DNA from: Littorina saxatilis | Lineage: Eukaryota > Mollusca > Gastropoda > Littorinimorpha > Littorinidae | DNA: 64,000 bases | Assembly (NCBI RefSeq): GCF_037325665.1 | Contig: NC_090245.1 | Coordinates: 104,943,686 to 105,007,685 of the forward strand | Reading direction: 5' to 3' | Shown here: one piece after another, positions 1-10,400 of the stretch | How the letters are laid out: the number at the start of each line of letters is the position of its first letter | Numbering within the stretch: the first letter of the stretch is position 1 | Translations under genes and position numbers: made by a program | The notes under the pieces: generated by a model | Seen by the model: the letters and a program-made list of their open reading frames with translations, nothing else | Databases searched by the model: none | Told to the model about the DNA's origin: nothing

Positions 1-150
1 AAGATCCTGTAATCCATGTCAGAGTTCGGTGGGTTATAGAAACACGAAAATACCCAGCATGCTTCCTCCGAAAGCGGCGTATGGGTGCCTAAATGGCGGG
101 GTAAAAACGGTCATACACGTAAAAGCTGTGGGAGTTTCAGCCCATGAACG
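1..150 (+). mobile_element. 3' part of a tRNA-derived SINE (SINE-1)
   Basis: This stretch is nearly identical to the 3' half of the complete SINE at 49364-49751: both carry the phrase ATCCATGTCAGAGTTCGGTG followed by the same 130 bases. The tRNA-like 5' head lies beyond the left edge of the window. The tail here is a short run of AAAC repeats instead of the GAA repeats seen in the other copies. It lies in the intron after the third coding exon of JAK copy 2. Confidence 0.8.
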
Positions 151-207
151 AACAAACAAACAAACAAGAGGCCCCATTTTCTCAGATTTTGTGTTCATAA
201 CCTCTAT

Positions 208-290
208 AAATGTACCCCCATTTTAAGACTCCCTCCTTTTTAAGACATGATGTTGTCAGACTTTTGTAAGTCTTAAAAGGGGGGTTCCCC
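208..290. mobile_element. CCCCCCTTTTAAGAC foldback MITE, copy 1
   Basis: Palindromic non-coding element: a left arm with CCCCCATTTTAAGACTCCC folds back on a right arm with GTCTTAAAAGGGGGGTTCC. Five further copies lie at 1868, 13453, 41040, 45222 and 49235. The best-preserved ends read CAGTGGAACCCCCC and its complement, next to TA, which suggests a Tc1/mariner-type MITE; the superfamily is inference. This copy is short and worn. Confidence 0.65.
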
Positions 291-502
291 TGAAAAACAC
301 ACACACACACAGGATATGGTGATGGACAAAAAGAGGGAGTTAAATCTGCTTATTGCAACCACAATGTGCACATTAATTTTTTGTTTAAATGACACTTTCT
401 CCTGCAAAACTCTCTCATGATCTATAAAGAAACGAGTCTGATATTTTCATTTAGAGCAAAAACAGTCTTCACACATGTGTGATACCCCTGTCTCTACCTT
501 AC

Positions 503-866
503 CTCCGTTCTTTCCTTTCTGTGTAGGGTAGTTCTCCACTTTTTCTGCAGGAAAGTATTCCAGAAGGTAGTACGGAACGTTGGCGAGAAAGTCTTCAACA
601 AATGAGTGTCTCATCACACTCAGTGTTTCCTCGCCCCACTTCTTGAAGAAATCCTTGGTGTAGGTGCGCAGAACGCTTTTTGATTCAATGCGCATGAAAG
701 GGTTACGGATGTTGAAAGTACTTGCAGACATGATGTTGTACTGCTTCTCAAGTTCGGGGGGCATTTTCTCAGGAAGAAGGCGCTGAACATTCACCTTGTT
801 TCGTATATGCTCCAGTGTAGTGATTTCTTTCAAGGGTGTGTGGAGGATCCTTTCTGGTCGACAAGC
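503..866 (-). CDS. JAK: JAK copy 2, coding exon 3 (FERM)
   Basis: Acceptor CTCTATAG and donor GAACGGAG|GTAAGG bound a 364-nt exon. It reads ...[15 protein letters not shown]... and ...[18 protein letters not shown]..., clearly homologous to copy 1 exon 3 (47105-47453), which has [15 protein letters not shown] and [18 protein letters not shown]. It is 5 codons longer than its copy 1 counterpart and ends in phase 1, as there. The next exon, which would correspond to copy 1 exon 4, is not visible in bases 1-502. Confidence 0.87.
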
Positions 867-3687
867 CTATAGAGTTGGGAAGATAAGATACATATTCACA
901 TTAGTGCTGTCGTGAGTATGTGCATGTGCGCAAGTGTGTGTGTGTGTGTGTGTGCATGTGAGTGTGTGTGTGTTTGTGTGTGTGTCCATACATGTGTGTG
1001 TGTGTGTGTCCATACATGTGTGTGTGTAATCATTTTGTTTCTTACTCAAAATGTCAGAGACACCCCTAAAAATAACCTTTACAAAAGAATGTTTCCCCTT
1101 ATCAAAATCAACACCCAAAATTAGAACAGCTAAATCTGAACAAGTGTTGTATGTTGGTGAAAAGAACAATCAATTTTCTGTCCTGGACAGTCAGTTTTGT
1201 GCACTTATCCCATCTAGCAATGATGTTATGGCATGCCAACGGAAGTTGGTGTACCTCATTTGCACAGAAATGTAATGATGAGGATGAAAGTCGCTTGTTC
1301 ATTTCAATGCTTGTTATTCTCTCAGGTGCCATGAGATTGGTTCCGTACACCTCTCGCTTACTCACATTACACATATCGTATGCTCTTTTGTTATTTGATC
1401 AAAGAAATGCATGTTAACTCATTGTCTCCCAGGTACGGATATATCCGTACCCACTCATATGGCTCTATCTGACCAGGTACGGATATATCCGCTCGGACTG
1501 TTAGCTTCAGTCGCTTCCTGTAACGTCCATCTAACGCCTGCATTCCAGCGTGTTGATACACTGTTACTACATAGTCACTACAATTCTGAGTGACCTGCTG
1601 CAGCACAGCTGGTCTCGGCTAAAAAAAACTTGGTCAAAAAAGGCGGGGAAGAAAGTGTTAATGTAAAATCATGTTTGCTTCTGGCAAAAGCAACCCTACC
1701 ACTGTGCCTTGCAGCTTGTAGCTGGCACCAGCCATGAGAATCCAGAGAGCTCTCTTGCTGATGTCCTTCACATCTCCGATCTTGATCTCAACACCAAAAT
1801 GTGACCAAACACGTCCTGTCAAAAAATCTTCAGTACACTGAAACAAAACAACTTCTGATTAATTACAGTACAGACTGGAACCCCCCTTTTAAGACCTAAC
1901 ATAGAGGTAATTTTACAGAGGTTTTGACCAGAAAGTCTGAGAAAACGTCTTAAAAAGGAGGGAGTCATAAATTGGGGGGTCTTCAAAAAGGGGGGTTCAT
2001 TGTAAAAGAAGCAAAATCTTGAGTTAGTGCCCTAAATCATTATTTTGTATCTTCTTCTTGTCGTTCGCTGATTGCGATTTGCGTGGATCTGTGGTTGGTT
2101 AAGGTGCGCCTGTTGGCCCAGATCCTCCGACTTCAGCCCTTAGGTTTCTTTCAGGGTTATCCCGCCCTTAGTTCCTGGCTCAAAAACCTAACCCTGGGAA
2201 CAAATGGGGGATTTCTTACCGGGGGTCCCACCCCGGGGCTAGAGCTTTCAATGCGGCTCTTACTCGCATGGTGTAACCGTCATCGGACACGTAGGGCATT
2301 TATAGGGTAGTCAGTGCCATCTGCCAACCCACCCCGTCCTGGTAGAGACACCGCTAGTTGGTCCGGGACTGCTTATTCTATATTCGCAGCTGGTCCCCAT
2401 ATCTGGGGGCCGTTCCCCTATCCGCCACCTGGGGACCCGCCGGGTTGAGTATAGTCGCCCCCCTACTGAATTGGAAGGAGTCTGTTCCCGGATTTTGTAT
2501 CAAAATTGCATTTACCTAATTAAAATTCGATCGATCTGTATAAACCAAAATAACTCAAATGATATTTATAAAAGTAATTATAATTGATATGTTCAATCGC
2601 TGGTACATCAGATCTTACAAGTTCCTATTTCCCTTCATTGGCTCTGTCGACGCCCAATTTTTCACCCGATTTCCCAGAATTAATGATTCTATTTTAAGTA
2701 ACATCGGCTTTTGAGAAAAGCCCAATGTGCGATTGTATCACTGCTTATTGAACTTCTGGTTCAACATCAAACAGTGCTTACAAGCTGTGCTTTCAAAGTA
2801 CATTTCCAGTAGCACTTCATCAAACTAACAAAAGGTGTGGATTAGCACAACATTAATACACACAAAAGTGTACAGGTGTATCAACACTAATGTATAATCC
2901 TATTGAATAATTATTACTGTTATCATAGATTGTTATACTGTGAAGTGCATTGCATTAAATACCACATTATAGAAATTATACATGTGAGCCGATTTAATAA
3001 AACACTGCTGCTAAGGTACCTTCACGATACAGGGCCTAATTAAGTATTTCTTCATATCTTGCACACTCACAAAGAAAATATTTGCAACGAAACTTGATCA
3101 CCATGCATGTGAAACCCTTTATCTCCTAGTAAAACTTTGCTTAGCACCAATCACCTATGCTGTGAAATTGAAGCAAACACACAGGGTTACACATCTCATA
3201 AAGTCGACTAAACAAAATGTTTGTCAGTGACAGACTTCTGATTAACATGGATTTTACAAAAGTGAGAAAGCAAGCACTATGGATTTCCACACAAACCTAC
3301 CTGACAGCATAGGTAATCAGCGAACATTCCTTCCGGAATGCTTTCCCTTGCTGGCCGCACTCTCACACGGAAGTAGAACTTAAGGTTACTGGTGAAGCTG
3401 TCAAAGATGTGGGCATCCGGGATCCACTGTTGCAGATCATGGTCAGCTGCGTAAAGCCCAAACATGGGAAAAAACTTGGGTCCGATCTTGTCCCAATCCT
3501 CAAGGGGGAACAACTTCCCAAGACTGGCAGAGAGGTGTTCAGCACAACGAATGCACACCTGCTCGCAGGACAAGGGCAAACCTTCCTGTATGATGGTGAG
3601 AGGTGGCGTTGTGAAGATGTTTGAGCCATAAAAGTTGACGGTGATGCTAGGTTTTGAAACAGACATCGGCGTGTAGGTCTCACCCAT
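503..3687 (-). CDS. JAK: JAK-family tyrosine kinase, copy 2 (5' part only)
   Basis: Second, downstream member of a tandem pair of Janus kinase genes. Only three coding exons are inside the window: 3301-3687, 1700-1837 and 503-866. Together they encode the first ~296 residues, which is FERM domain sequence. They match the first three exons of copy 1 one for one, with the same splice phases and nearly the same lengths (387/387, 138/135 and 364/349 nt). The shared string [20 protein letters not shown] marks the FERM N-lobe. The start ATG at 3687 follows a 5'UTR acceptor (TTCTTGCAG), as in copy 1. The SH2, JH2 and JH1 parts must lie left of base 1, so I cannot tell whether the kinase is intact. 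JAKs transmit cytokine-receptor signals to STATs at the inner face of the plasma membrane. Confidence 0.88.
911..1028. repeat. TG microsatellite
   Basis: Imperfect (TG)n tract with CATG interruptions, just 45 bp upstream (on the minus strand) of the acceptor of copy 2 exon 3. Reading frames through it in both directions are artefacts of the repeat. Confidence 0.9.
1700..1837 (-). CDS. JAK: JAK copy 2, coding exon 2 (FERM)
   Basis: 138 nt, phase 0 on both sides. The acceptor is TTTCAG and the donor CAGTG|GTAGGG. It reads [20 protein letters not shown]..., matching copy 1 exon 2 ([20 protein letters not shown]...). The product continues the FERM domain. Confidence 0.87.
1868..2008. mobile_element. 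CCCCCCTTTTAAGAC foldback MITE, copy 2
   Basis: Ends CTGGAACCCCCCTTTTAAG and AAAAGGGGGGTTCATTGTA form inverted repeats around a GTCTTAAAAAGGAGGGAGTC core, the same family as at 208 and 13453. It sits 31 bp beyond the exon 2 acceptor of JAK copy 2, in the intron between exons 1 and 2. Confidence 0.75.
2052..2491 (-). mobile_element. GC-rich retroposon with AAG tail and 10-bp target duplication
   Basis: A 440-bp GC-rich island is flanked by the direct repeat ATTTTGTATC (2042-2051 and 2492-2501), a target-site duplication. On the minus strand it ends in CGAACGACAAGAAGAAG, like the 3' end of the RNase H LINE fragment at 23262-23916 (...CAAACGCCAAGAAGAAG). This suggests a short element mobilised by, or internally deleted from, that LINE. 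No tRNA-like promoter boxes were recognised and there is no coding potential. It is inserted in intron 1 of JAK copy 2. Confidence 0.7.
2502..3300. other. Intron sequence of JAK copy 2, nothing recognised
   Basis: AT-rich intron between coding exons 1 and 2 of copy 2. I see no open frame, RNA gene or clear repeat boundary here. Confidence 0.6.
3301..3687 (-). CDS. JAK: JAK copy 2, first coding exon (FERM start)
   Basis: Encodes MGETYTPMSVSKPSITVNFYG... through ...ESIPEGMFADYLCCQ, 129 codons, then the donor GTCAG|GTAGGT. The length equals copy 1 exon 1 exactly. By hand count about 89 of 129 residues agree, concentrated in [20 protein letters not shown] and [11 protein letters not shown] splice acceptor about 35 nt upstream of the ATG implies a separate non-coding first exon. 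Confidence 0.88.
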
Positions 3688-4006
3688 TTTCTTCTCGAGC
3701 TCTTAGCTCTTTCTGCAAGAACATCACTAGTATAATTATGAGTACCAATCCTACCCTGTAAAAGTGTAACTTGAAAAAATACTAGGATACCTGTGACTAA
3801 GGAATATCTTTTGAACTGGCTGTATGGAACATCTTTACCACTAGCTGTAAGTGCATGTCCCTTAGAAGTTGCGTTTGTCCTTTCATAATACTAGGTAGAA
3901 CGGGAAACATTGATCACCTATATCGCGTTGTACATATATATAGATACCATTCACATCCAACTTGATAAAGGTACATGTTCTAAGTGTACATCCACTTTCT
4001 ATGCTA

Positions 4007-4298
4007 AGGCCTAAAAAAAATAGGTGTGGTTACGGTAACCCGACCTACCCTATTTTTGGGGGCCGACCCTATAACTTTTTATTACATTTGTCACAAAAAT
4101 ACCACACAAAAACAAGTAAACGAGTGCAGAAAACGCAATGAAAGCGAAAGCGCCCGAGTCGCACACTTATTTCCCTGTCAAGTAGGTTTAATTTGTACAC
4201 ATTAGATAAAAAAGTTTTAAAAAAAAGTGATTGCCTACCTTCCTACCCTATTTTTTTGGGCTATGTTACCGTAACCACACCTATTATTTTTTGAGGCC
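4007..4298. mobile_element. GGTGTGGTTACGGTAAC MITE, copy 1
   Basis: Inverted ends: AGGCCTAAAAAAAATAGGTG, then TGGTTACGGTAAC, mirrored at the right by GTTACCGTAACCACACCT and GAGGCC, flanked by TA on both sides. Other copies are at 5562-6687 (interrupted) and 48108-48403. No coding potential. The TA duplication, proven at the 48-kb copy, points to the Tc1/mariner group. Confidence 0.85.
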
Positions 4299-5561
4299 TA
4301 AGCACATGAAGATACCTATATAAATAGAGACCACTGGTGACTGTAAGGGTGCTTATAGTTTTACAACAGCAAGTATAATGCAATGTATTATATTCATGTA
4401 AATGTGAACAACATGGGAAAAAAAATACCAACAACATACCTCCACTCGAGACAGCTGCCAATGATTCTGCCGACACTTGTGACACACTTAAGTCTCCTCA
4501 CTCTTGAAACAAACCCATTCTACGTGTTGCCTGCACAAGACAGAACGTACCTTGTGCACGAGTACACTTCAAAATGTAAAACACACACACACGATAGAAC
4601 ACACACACACATTTGCTTCTCTTCCATGTTGGCTTTAACATTTGTTGTACTTTTTTTTTCTTCTGGTTATTTTATGTACACCTCTTTTCCTACAAATACA
4701 ATGCATAATATAATGCCATTATTTGCCTATTGCTTTCTACTGAAGTGCTCTCAGCTTAGCTCTAGGAGAGATCGGTGAATGAGCTTTGAAGAATACCAAA
4801 ACACTCAACGAAAGGACAGAATAAAATAACATAATATATATTCGAGAGAGATTACTGACGCATCAAACTTGAATTTCACCCAACGGGGCCCATAATTAAT
4901 CTGAAACTGATCAAGCTGGAAAACTTCGAGCCAGTACTCAAAATCGTGGATTACTGGGTAAGATTAATGCTATGGCGTCTCTTCCCTATGAAGACATCTA
5001 GACTAACAGCCATTTCCAGCACACGTCATTTCATCCATAGGCCTGACCTGATAAACAACTTCCACACGCGTCGACACTCAACTCAAGCCAAGGACGGGAT
5101 TTTCCCGGAATCTAAAAAACGAAAGTAGACAAAAACACAAGTAAAGTAAGAACGATATTGAAAGTGTAGTTTTGGGGAAAATTCGTTAATAATTTTACCA
5201 CTTCCATCTGACTTGCACAGATCAAACAGCTTTTACAACATGAATAAACTTTCATCCAGCAGCCAACCTTTTCTCAGAAAATTAAGCGGCAGAGCACTCT
5301 GTCGGGTTTTTTGGAAAGTACAAGGGTTTGTTCCCCTGATTCACACACAAAATGTCGTCTGCTGCAGAATAAATGGCTGGGAGAATTAACTCTTTGTTTC
5401 AAAATACCGTAGAAACTGTGATCTTATGTTTAATGTTCTTGATTGTTGTGTGCATGGATATTTTAGTTTTTTGTGTCTGATCTTTTTCTCATGTATACAT
5501 ACATGTGCGTAAGATTTTTCTGATGCTGTTAATATTTAGATAAGTCTATGCTATCAGTATC
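4299..5561. other. Intergenic DNA between the two JAK genes, nothing recognised
   Basis: Contains short CA runs near 4580 and weak frames of at most 131 codons with no recognisable domain. No gene or repeat boundary is supported. The promoter of JAK copy 2 may lie in its left part, but I see no distinctive site. Confidence 0.5.
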
Positions 5562-6687
5562 AGGCCTAAAAAAAAAACAAGTCGCGTAAGGCGAAAATAC
5601 AACATTTAGTCAAGTAGCTGTCGAACTCACAGAATGAAACTGAACGCAATGCAATGTTTCAGCAAGACCGTAGCATCGTCAGTCCACCGCTCATGGCGAA
5701 GGCAGTGAAATTGACAAGAAGAGCGGGGTAGTAGTTGCGCTGAGAAGGATAGCACGCTTTTCTGTACCTCTCTTCGTTTTAACTTTCTGAGCGTGTTTTG
5801 AATCCAAACATATCATATCTATATGTTTTTGGAATCAGGAACCGACAAGGAATAAGATGAAAGTGTTTTTAAATTGATTTTGACAATTTAATTTTGATAA
5901 TAATTTTTATATATTTAATTTTCAGAGCTTGTTTTTAATCCCAATATAACATATTTATATGTTTTTGGAATCAGAAAATGATGGAGAATAAGATGAACGT
6001 AAATTTGGATCGTTTTATAAATTTTTATTTTTTTTTACAATTTTCAGATTTTTAATGACCAAAGTCATTAATTAATTTTTAAGCGCCCAAGCTGAAATGC
6101 AATACCGAAGTCCGGGCTTCGTCGAAGATTACTTGACCAAAATTTCAACCAATTTGGTTGAAAAATGAGGGCGTGACAGTGCCGCCTCAACTTTCACGAA
6201 AAGCCGGATATGACGTCATCAAAGACATTTATCAAAAAAATGAAAAAAACGTTCGGGGATTTCATACCCAGGAACTCTCATGTCAAATTTCATAAAGATC
6301 GGTCCAGTAGTTTAGTCTGAATCGCTCTACACACACACACAGACAGACACACACACACACACACACGCACATACACCACGACCCTCGTCTCGATTCCCCC
6401 CTCTACGTTAAAACATTTAGTCAAAACTTGACTAAATGTAAAAAAGGTGTGGTTACGGTAACCCGACCTACCCTATTTTTAAGGGCCGACCCTATAACTT
6501 TTTATTACATTTGTCAAAAACACACCAAAAAAACAAGAAAACGAGTGCAGAAAATGCAATGAAAGCGAAAGCGCTCGAGTCGCACACTTATTTCCCTGTC
6601 AAGTAGGTTTAATTTGTACACATTAGGAAAAAAAGTTTAAAAAAAAAAGTGATTGCCTACCTTCCTACCCTATTTTTTTTTTGGCCT
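5562..6687. mobile_element. GGTGTGGTTACGGTAAC MITE, copy 2, split by a family X insertion
   Basis: The left tip (AGGCCTAAAA at 5562) and the body (from GGTGTGGTTACGGTAAC at about 6446) are separated by the 865-bp family X element at 5577-6441, which landed in the A-tract of the terminal repeat. The right terminal repeat is shortened: the GTTACCGTAACC block of other copies is missing before the final GGCCT. Confidence 0.8.
5577..6441 (+). mobile_element. Family X Helentron-like element, copy 1
   Basis: Starts ACAAGTCGCGTAAGGCGA (mini-hairpin TCGC/GCGA) and has the subterminal motif ACATTTAGTCAAGT. It ends with a CA-rich microsatellite and a hairpin ACATTTAGTCAA-AAC-TTGACTAAATGT. Non-coding. 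Three more copies lie at 56071, 57167 and 59848, all in + orientation. The architecture (5' subterminal repeat, microsatellite, 3' stem-loop, AT target, no clear target duplication) resembles non-autonomous Helentrons (HINEs); the class is inference. Confidence 0.75.
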
Positions 6688-7079
6688 CAGTCAACTACAT
6701 GTACGTCCATGCAGCATACAAGCAATCTTAAACAATTTACGTCTTCCCACAAAAACACGCATTGGCAATATTTTATTTCAAGGAAAGTGTTCTCGTTGAA
6801 ATTTCTTCTCTGTTTATTTTTTCTGTATGTTTTCACTTTATATGAAGGCTGTGAAAAACTATAATTGTCACACTGCTTATTTTCAAGTTTCCCAACAGAG
6901 GAATGGAAGGTGCCCTATCTGGGAGGAACCAAGGGTTCAGTTGTACAAACAACAGATGAATAATTTTCTTCAGGGAGGTTTCCACCAAGAGTCTAAAAAC
7001 TGTATTTTTTGTATTAGTATTTTTTTTACCACAGTAACATGAAGCACAATGAATTCCATTAGTGTATGCATTACCCAAT

Positions 7080-7216
7080 ATTGACGGACTGTGTGATGAT
7101 ATCTTCTGCTATGGTCTGTTGAGACAGTGATATCAAAATCGAGACCGGAGGTCGAGATTTTGATATCACTGTCGAAACAGACCAATAGCAGAAGATATCA
7201 TCACACAGTCAGTCAA
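7080..7216. repeat. 137-bp near-perfect palindrome
   Basis: Left arm from TTGACGGACTGTGTGATGAT and right arm ending ATCATCACACAGTCAGTCAA pair almost throughout, with a 5-6 base loop around 7145-7150 (CGGAG). It would form a cruciform or a long hairpin RNA. It is probably a foldback MITE. A smaller related palindrome containing CGATATCA/TGATATCG lies at 7499-7525. Confidence 0.85.
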
Positions 7217-7597
7217 TGTTAGATATATTGCTAATTCTGTGGACATTTTGTATTTACTGAAAAGAAATTACAAAAGTATTTGTCTCAGTTTTGGCTGTTC
7301 CATATCCCTCCCCCTGATTATTATTTCTTTTTGTTCACTCTTTTCTTGTACTTTTCAGTATTTAAAAATGTCTTTTCTTTCAAAAAGTCTTTAGTCACTT
7401 GCTCAACTAAATTCTGGGATCATTACATTTTCATATATATTTGTTTGTTTTTAAATTCAGGTGTTTTTGTTTTTGAAGTGGGGAAGCAATAAAGAGGTCG
7501 TCGATATCAAAACTGATATCGACGGAAATGAGCTCAGTTTTGCCCAATTGACCAATGGAAATCCACGTAACATATGAAATAGCAATATAGACCTATA

Positions 7598-7850
7598 TGT
7601 GACCCTCCACCACGAAATGAGTCGCATGTCACCTCGCGCGGTTCTGCGCTAGGCTTAATAAAAGTCCGGGGAGTGTCTGGTAACAGTGTGAGGGTCACCT
7701 TAGTCACAGGCTTATAACTCAAAAAGTTGTCGCTCTTTTCTAAAACGGTTTTCACCACTGGATAGAGCATAAAAAACTCTTTAGAAAAATGTAAAAATAT
7801 GAAAATCATGCAAAGGTGACATGCGACTCATTCCGTGGTGGAGGGTCACA
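7598..7850. mobile_element. TGTGACCCTCCACCAC MITE, copy 1
   Basis: Terminal inverted repeats of about 40 bp: TGTGACCCTCCACCACGAAA and its partner ending GGTGGAGGGTCACA. The interior is non-coding. A second, inverted-orientation copy at 21057-21690 carries a nested SINE. Confidence 0.85.
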
Positions 7851-8286
7851 TATTAGAAGGTCCCTGGTGTATGTCTGTATTCACTTGATTTATTCTGCTT
7901 TTATTTGCAGTTTGATATTGTTGTTGTATGATCTTAAATGTCTAAAACACACCCTCACACACACACTCTTACACATATGTCACAATATGTACAAACATGA
8001 ATCTATTCAGGAATATAATTCTCAAATAAATCTCTCAATGGTATATATACTGTGCACTGGTCCAACAAATGAAAACTATGTCAAATGAGTGATATATGCA
8101 CATTAAAATAAACCATATAAAATTGGTATTACAGTGTAGCAACAATAACAACTAAATATTATAAAGTAGAAAAAATAATAGTGATGATATCTAAATCACA
8201 AAAAGAAATTCTGCTTTGGCGTTATAGCTGAAATAATTGGTAAATCAAAGTATACTATGACAGAGTCTGGTTAATAATTCCTTTAG

Positions 8287-8620
8287 GGGGCCACTCCACC
8301 TCGTGAAAACAATTCCCCTCACTGTCCGAGATCTGTTCATCCCTCCACTTGGTCAAATACCAAAAATCAACACCCTGACTGCTTGCTGTGGTGAGTTGGT
8401 ATTTTTTATGAATGAATTTCTGAAAAGGCACCATGGAGTGCCTTTTATGAAATGAATCTTACAAAAAATTACCACTGTTCACAGACAGCAACCAGGCTGT
8501 TCACTTTTAGTATGTGACCAAGGGGAGGGATGGTCTTAATCCCATGTAAAAGCCTGACCAGATCTGAGACGGTGAGGCAAACTGCTTTCATGAGGCGAAA
8601 TGGGCCTTCAAAGGCGCTAA
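8287..8620. mobile_element. Worn foldback MITE
   Basis: Imperfect inverted arms of about 130 bp: GGCCACTCCACCTCGTGAAA ... GAGATCTGTTC on the left mirrors ... CAGATCTGAGACGGTGAGGC ... on the right. Related fragments with TTTAGTATGTG-CCAAG-GGAGGGATG occur near 61190 and 63024. No coding potential. Confidence 0.6.
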
Positions 8621-8669
8621 TTTTATTTATCATCAAACCTGTTCAGCTTTTATGGCACATTTCTGTTAA

Positions 8670-9876
8670 AGGCAGAGTAAGCCTCCCATAAACCATCACA
8701 GATACGGTCAGGCTTTTACACACAGTACAAACACCCTTTCATTTAAACACTCACCAATTGAGAACATCCTAGGTGCCCTCCGTAAAGAGCGAACAATTTT
8801 CAAAGAATTTATTTTTGCGTGGTTTATCTTACCCCTGAGCCATCGTGAACCCGTGTGATCCAGTTTTCCTTTTTCACAATGCAGTCGTCAGTTAGTCATG
8901 AATGCGACTCGATGTGAGCTTATCTACAATAGCACGTTTTTTATGCACGAAACAACGGCTGTGGTTCACAAGAACTCTAGCAATGGCTTTTGACTGTTGA
9001 GAGGAACGGCGATTTGCACTGATAAACCTTCGTCTGCTACGACCCTTGCGTGACCCTGCTTCCGGGCTTTTCTTTTTTTTAAACTTTCACAACTTCGAAT
9101 TGTTCTGATCTTGTCTTGATGAAAAACGAATTCTTTTATGATTAAAGAATGTTTGTGTAACAAGCTGTCAATTTATTATTTAGATTTTAAAAGTTAGGTC
9201 TAGCGCAAAAACGAGGCGCCGTTGTTGTTAACGAACAAGTCTACGAAAATAAATTCTTTGAAAATGTCTCACGCTCGACAGAAAGCAGCCAGGATGTTCC
9301 CGTTCGGTTTGTTTGTTTGTTTATTTGTTGCTTAACGTCCAGCCGACTACGCAGAGCCATATAAGGACGAGGAAGGGGGGGATGAAGGGGGCCACTTGTC
9401 AAGCGATTCCTGTTTACAAATGCACTAACCCATTACTTGTGTCCCAGCAGGCTTTAGTAAAACTAAATTAATACCTACTGGAAGATTACCAGTTTCCAGT
9501 ATGTTAAAATAGGCTTAACCTATCTACTGCTGGACTTACATCAGAACACTAACAGATTAAACTATACATGAATCGCGAGACAAGCGGCAAGAGAAGAGAT
9601 TTTTGGAAAAAATACAGGTGAATGAGCAAGAAGGCAGAAAAAAGAAAAGAATTCATGAAGAAAAAGAGAGCATGACAGGAAAGAGGAACCAAAAATCTAC
9701 CTAACAGCAAACTAGAAAGCTCCTGCGGTTCCAAAAACAGGAGGGGCTTTTAATTTCATAACCGCAGTGCCCCACTGCGGGATCCCGTTCGGTGAGCGTT
9801 CAAATGGAAGTATGCTTGTACTGTATTTAGACGCTCGGGGAGCTCTGTGATGGTTTACGGGAGGCTTACTGTGCCT
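8670..9876. mobile_element. piggyBac-like non-autonomous element with a nested SINE
   Basis: Ends AGGCAGAGTAAGCCTCCC and GGGAGGCTTACTGTGCCT are inverted repeats (about 35 bp including ...AAACCATCACAG), each bordered by TTAA, the target of piggyBac-type elements. The flanking DNA recurs uninterrupted at about 10270-10400 (TTTATGGCACATT...TAAACAAA...ACACAGAATCACACGC), giving a paralogous empty site. A SINE of family A (9309-9783) lies inside. No transposase frame was seen. Confidence 0.8.
9309..9783 (-). mobile_element. SINE family A, copy 1
   Basis: 475-bp retroposon, minus strand. It is flanked by the 10-bp target duplication CCCGTTCGGT (9299-9308 and 9784-9793). The 3' side ends with a core TTAACGTCCAGCCGACTACG (as read on the plus strand) and CAAACAAAC tail; the 5' head is a structured GC-rich sequence starting CCCGCAGTGGGGCACTGCGG. 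Nearly identical to the copy at 11566-12038, so both are recent. Confidence 0.9.
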
Positions 9877-9879
9877 TTA

Positions 9880-10400
9880 AACAAATAACACATTACACAG
9901 AATCACACGCACATAAAATTCACAAAAAATAGAACTCGATACAAAAGTGATTACATAGACCAAATGCATCAATTACAAAATTAAGTACCAAAAGAATTTG
10001 AGCAAACTGAAAATTTGGCGCTTCCCGGTCAAGCGTTGTGACACTAAATTAATTACATGTGACCTGAACTGGGAATCTTGCATGCATGGCTCTTCCTTAT
10101 CAGACCTCTGTGACTCTAATTGGTTCTTAATTATTGTATCCCTCCTCTAGGCAAAAATAACAATTGTCCCATGCCATACCAGCTTTTGCGGAACTGCAAC
10201 ATTAATATCTATGGCACATCTTTCTTTCTTTATTTGGTGTTTTACGTCGTTTTCAACCATTCAAGGTTATATATTTATGGCACATTGCTGCTAAACAAAA
10301 AACACATATTACACAGAATCACACGCATATTAAAATCACAAAAAATAAAACTTAATACAAAAGTGATTACATAGACCAAATGCATCATGCAATTACAAAC
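9880..10400. repeat. Duplicated 110-bp segment, interrupted and uninterrupted copies
   Basis: The segment with ACACAGAATCACACGC and AAAAGTGATTACATAGACC occurs at 9880-9990 and again at 10270-10390. In the second copy a fragment of the family B SINE core (TTACGTCGTTTTCAACCAT, about 10214-10275) lies just upstream. No gene seen. Confidence 0.7.

Noticed and set aside
9722-9783. HDV-like self-cleaving ribozyme in the SINE A head
   Set aside because: The crossing GGGGC/GCCCC and CTGCGG/CCGCAG pairings resemble that topology, but the element starts upstream of the would-be cleavage site, and the catalytic joining segment is not recognisable.
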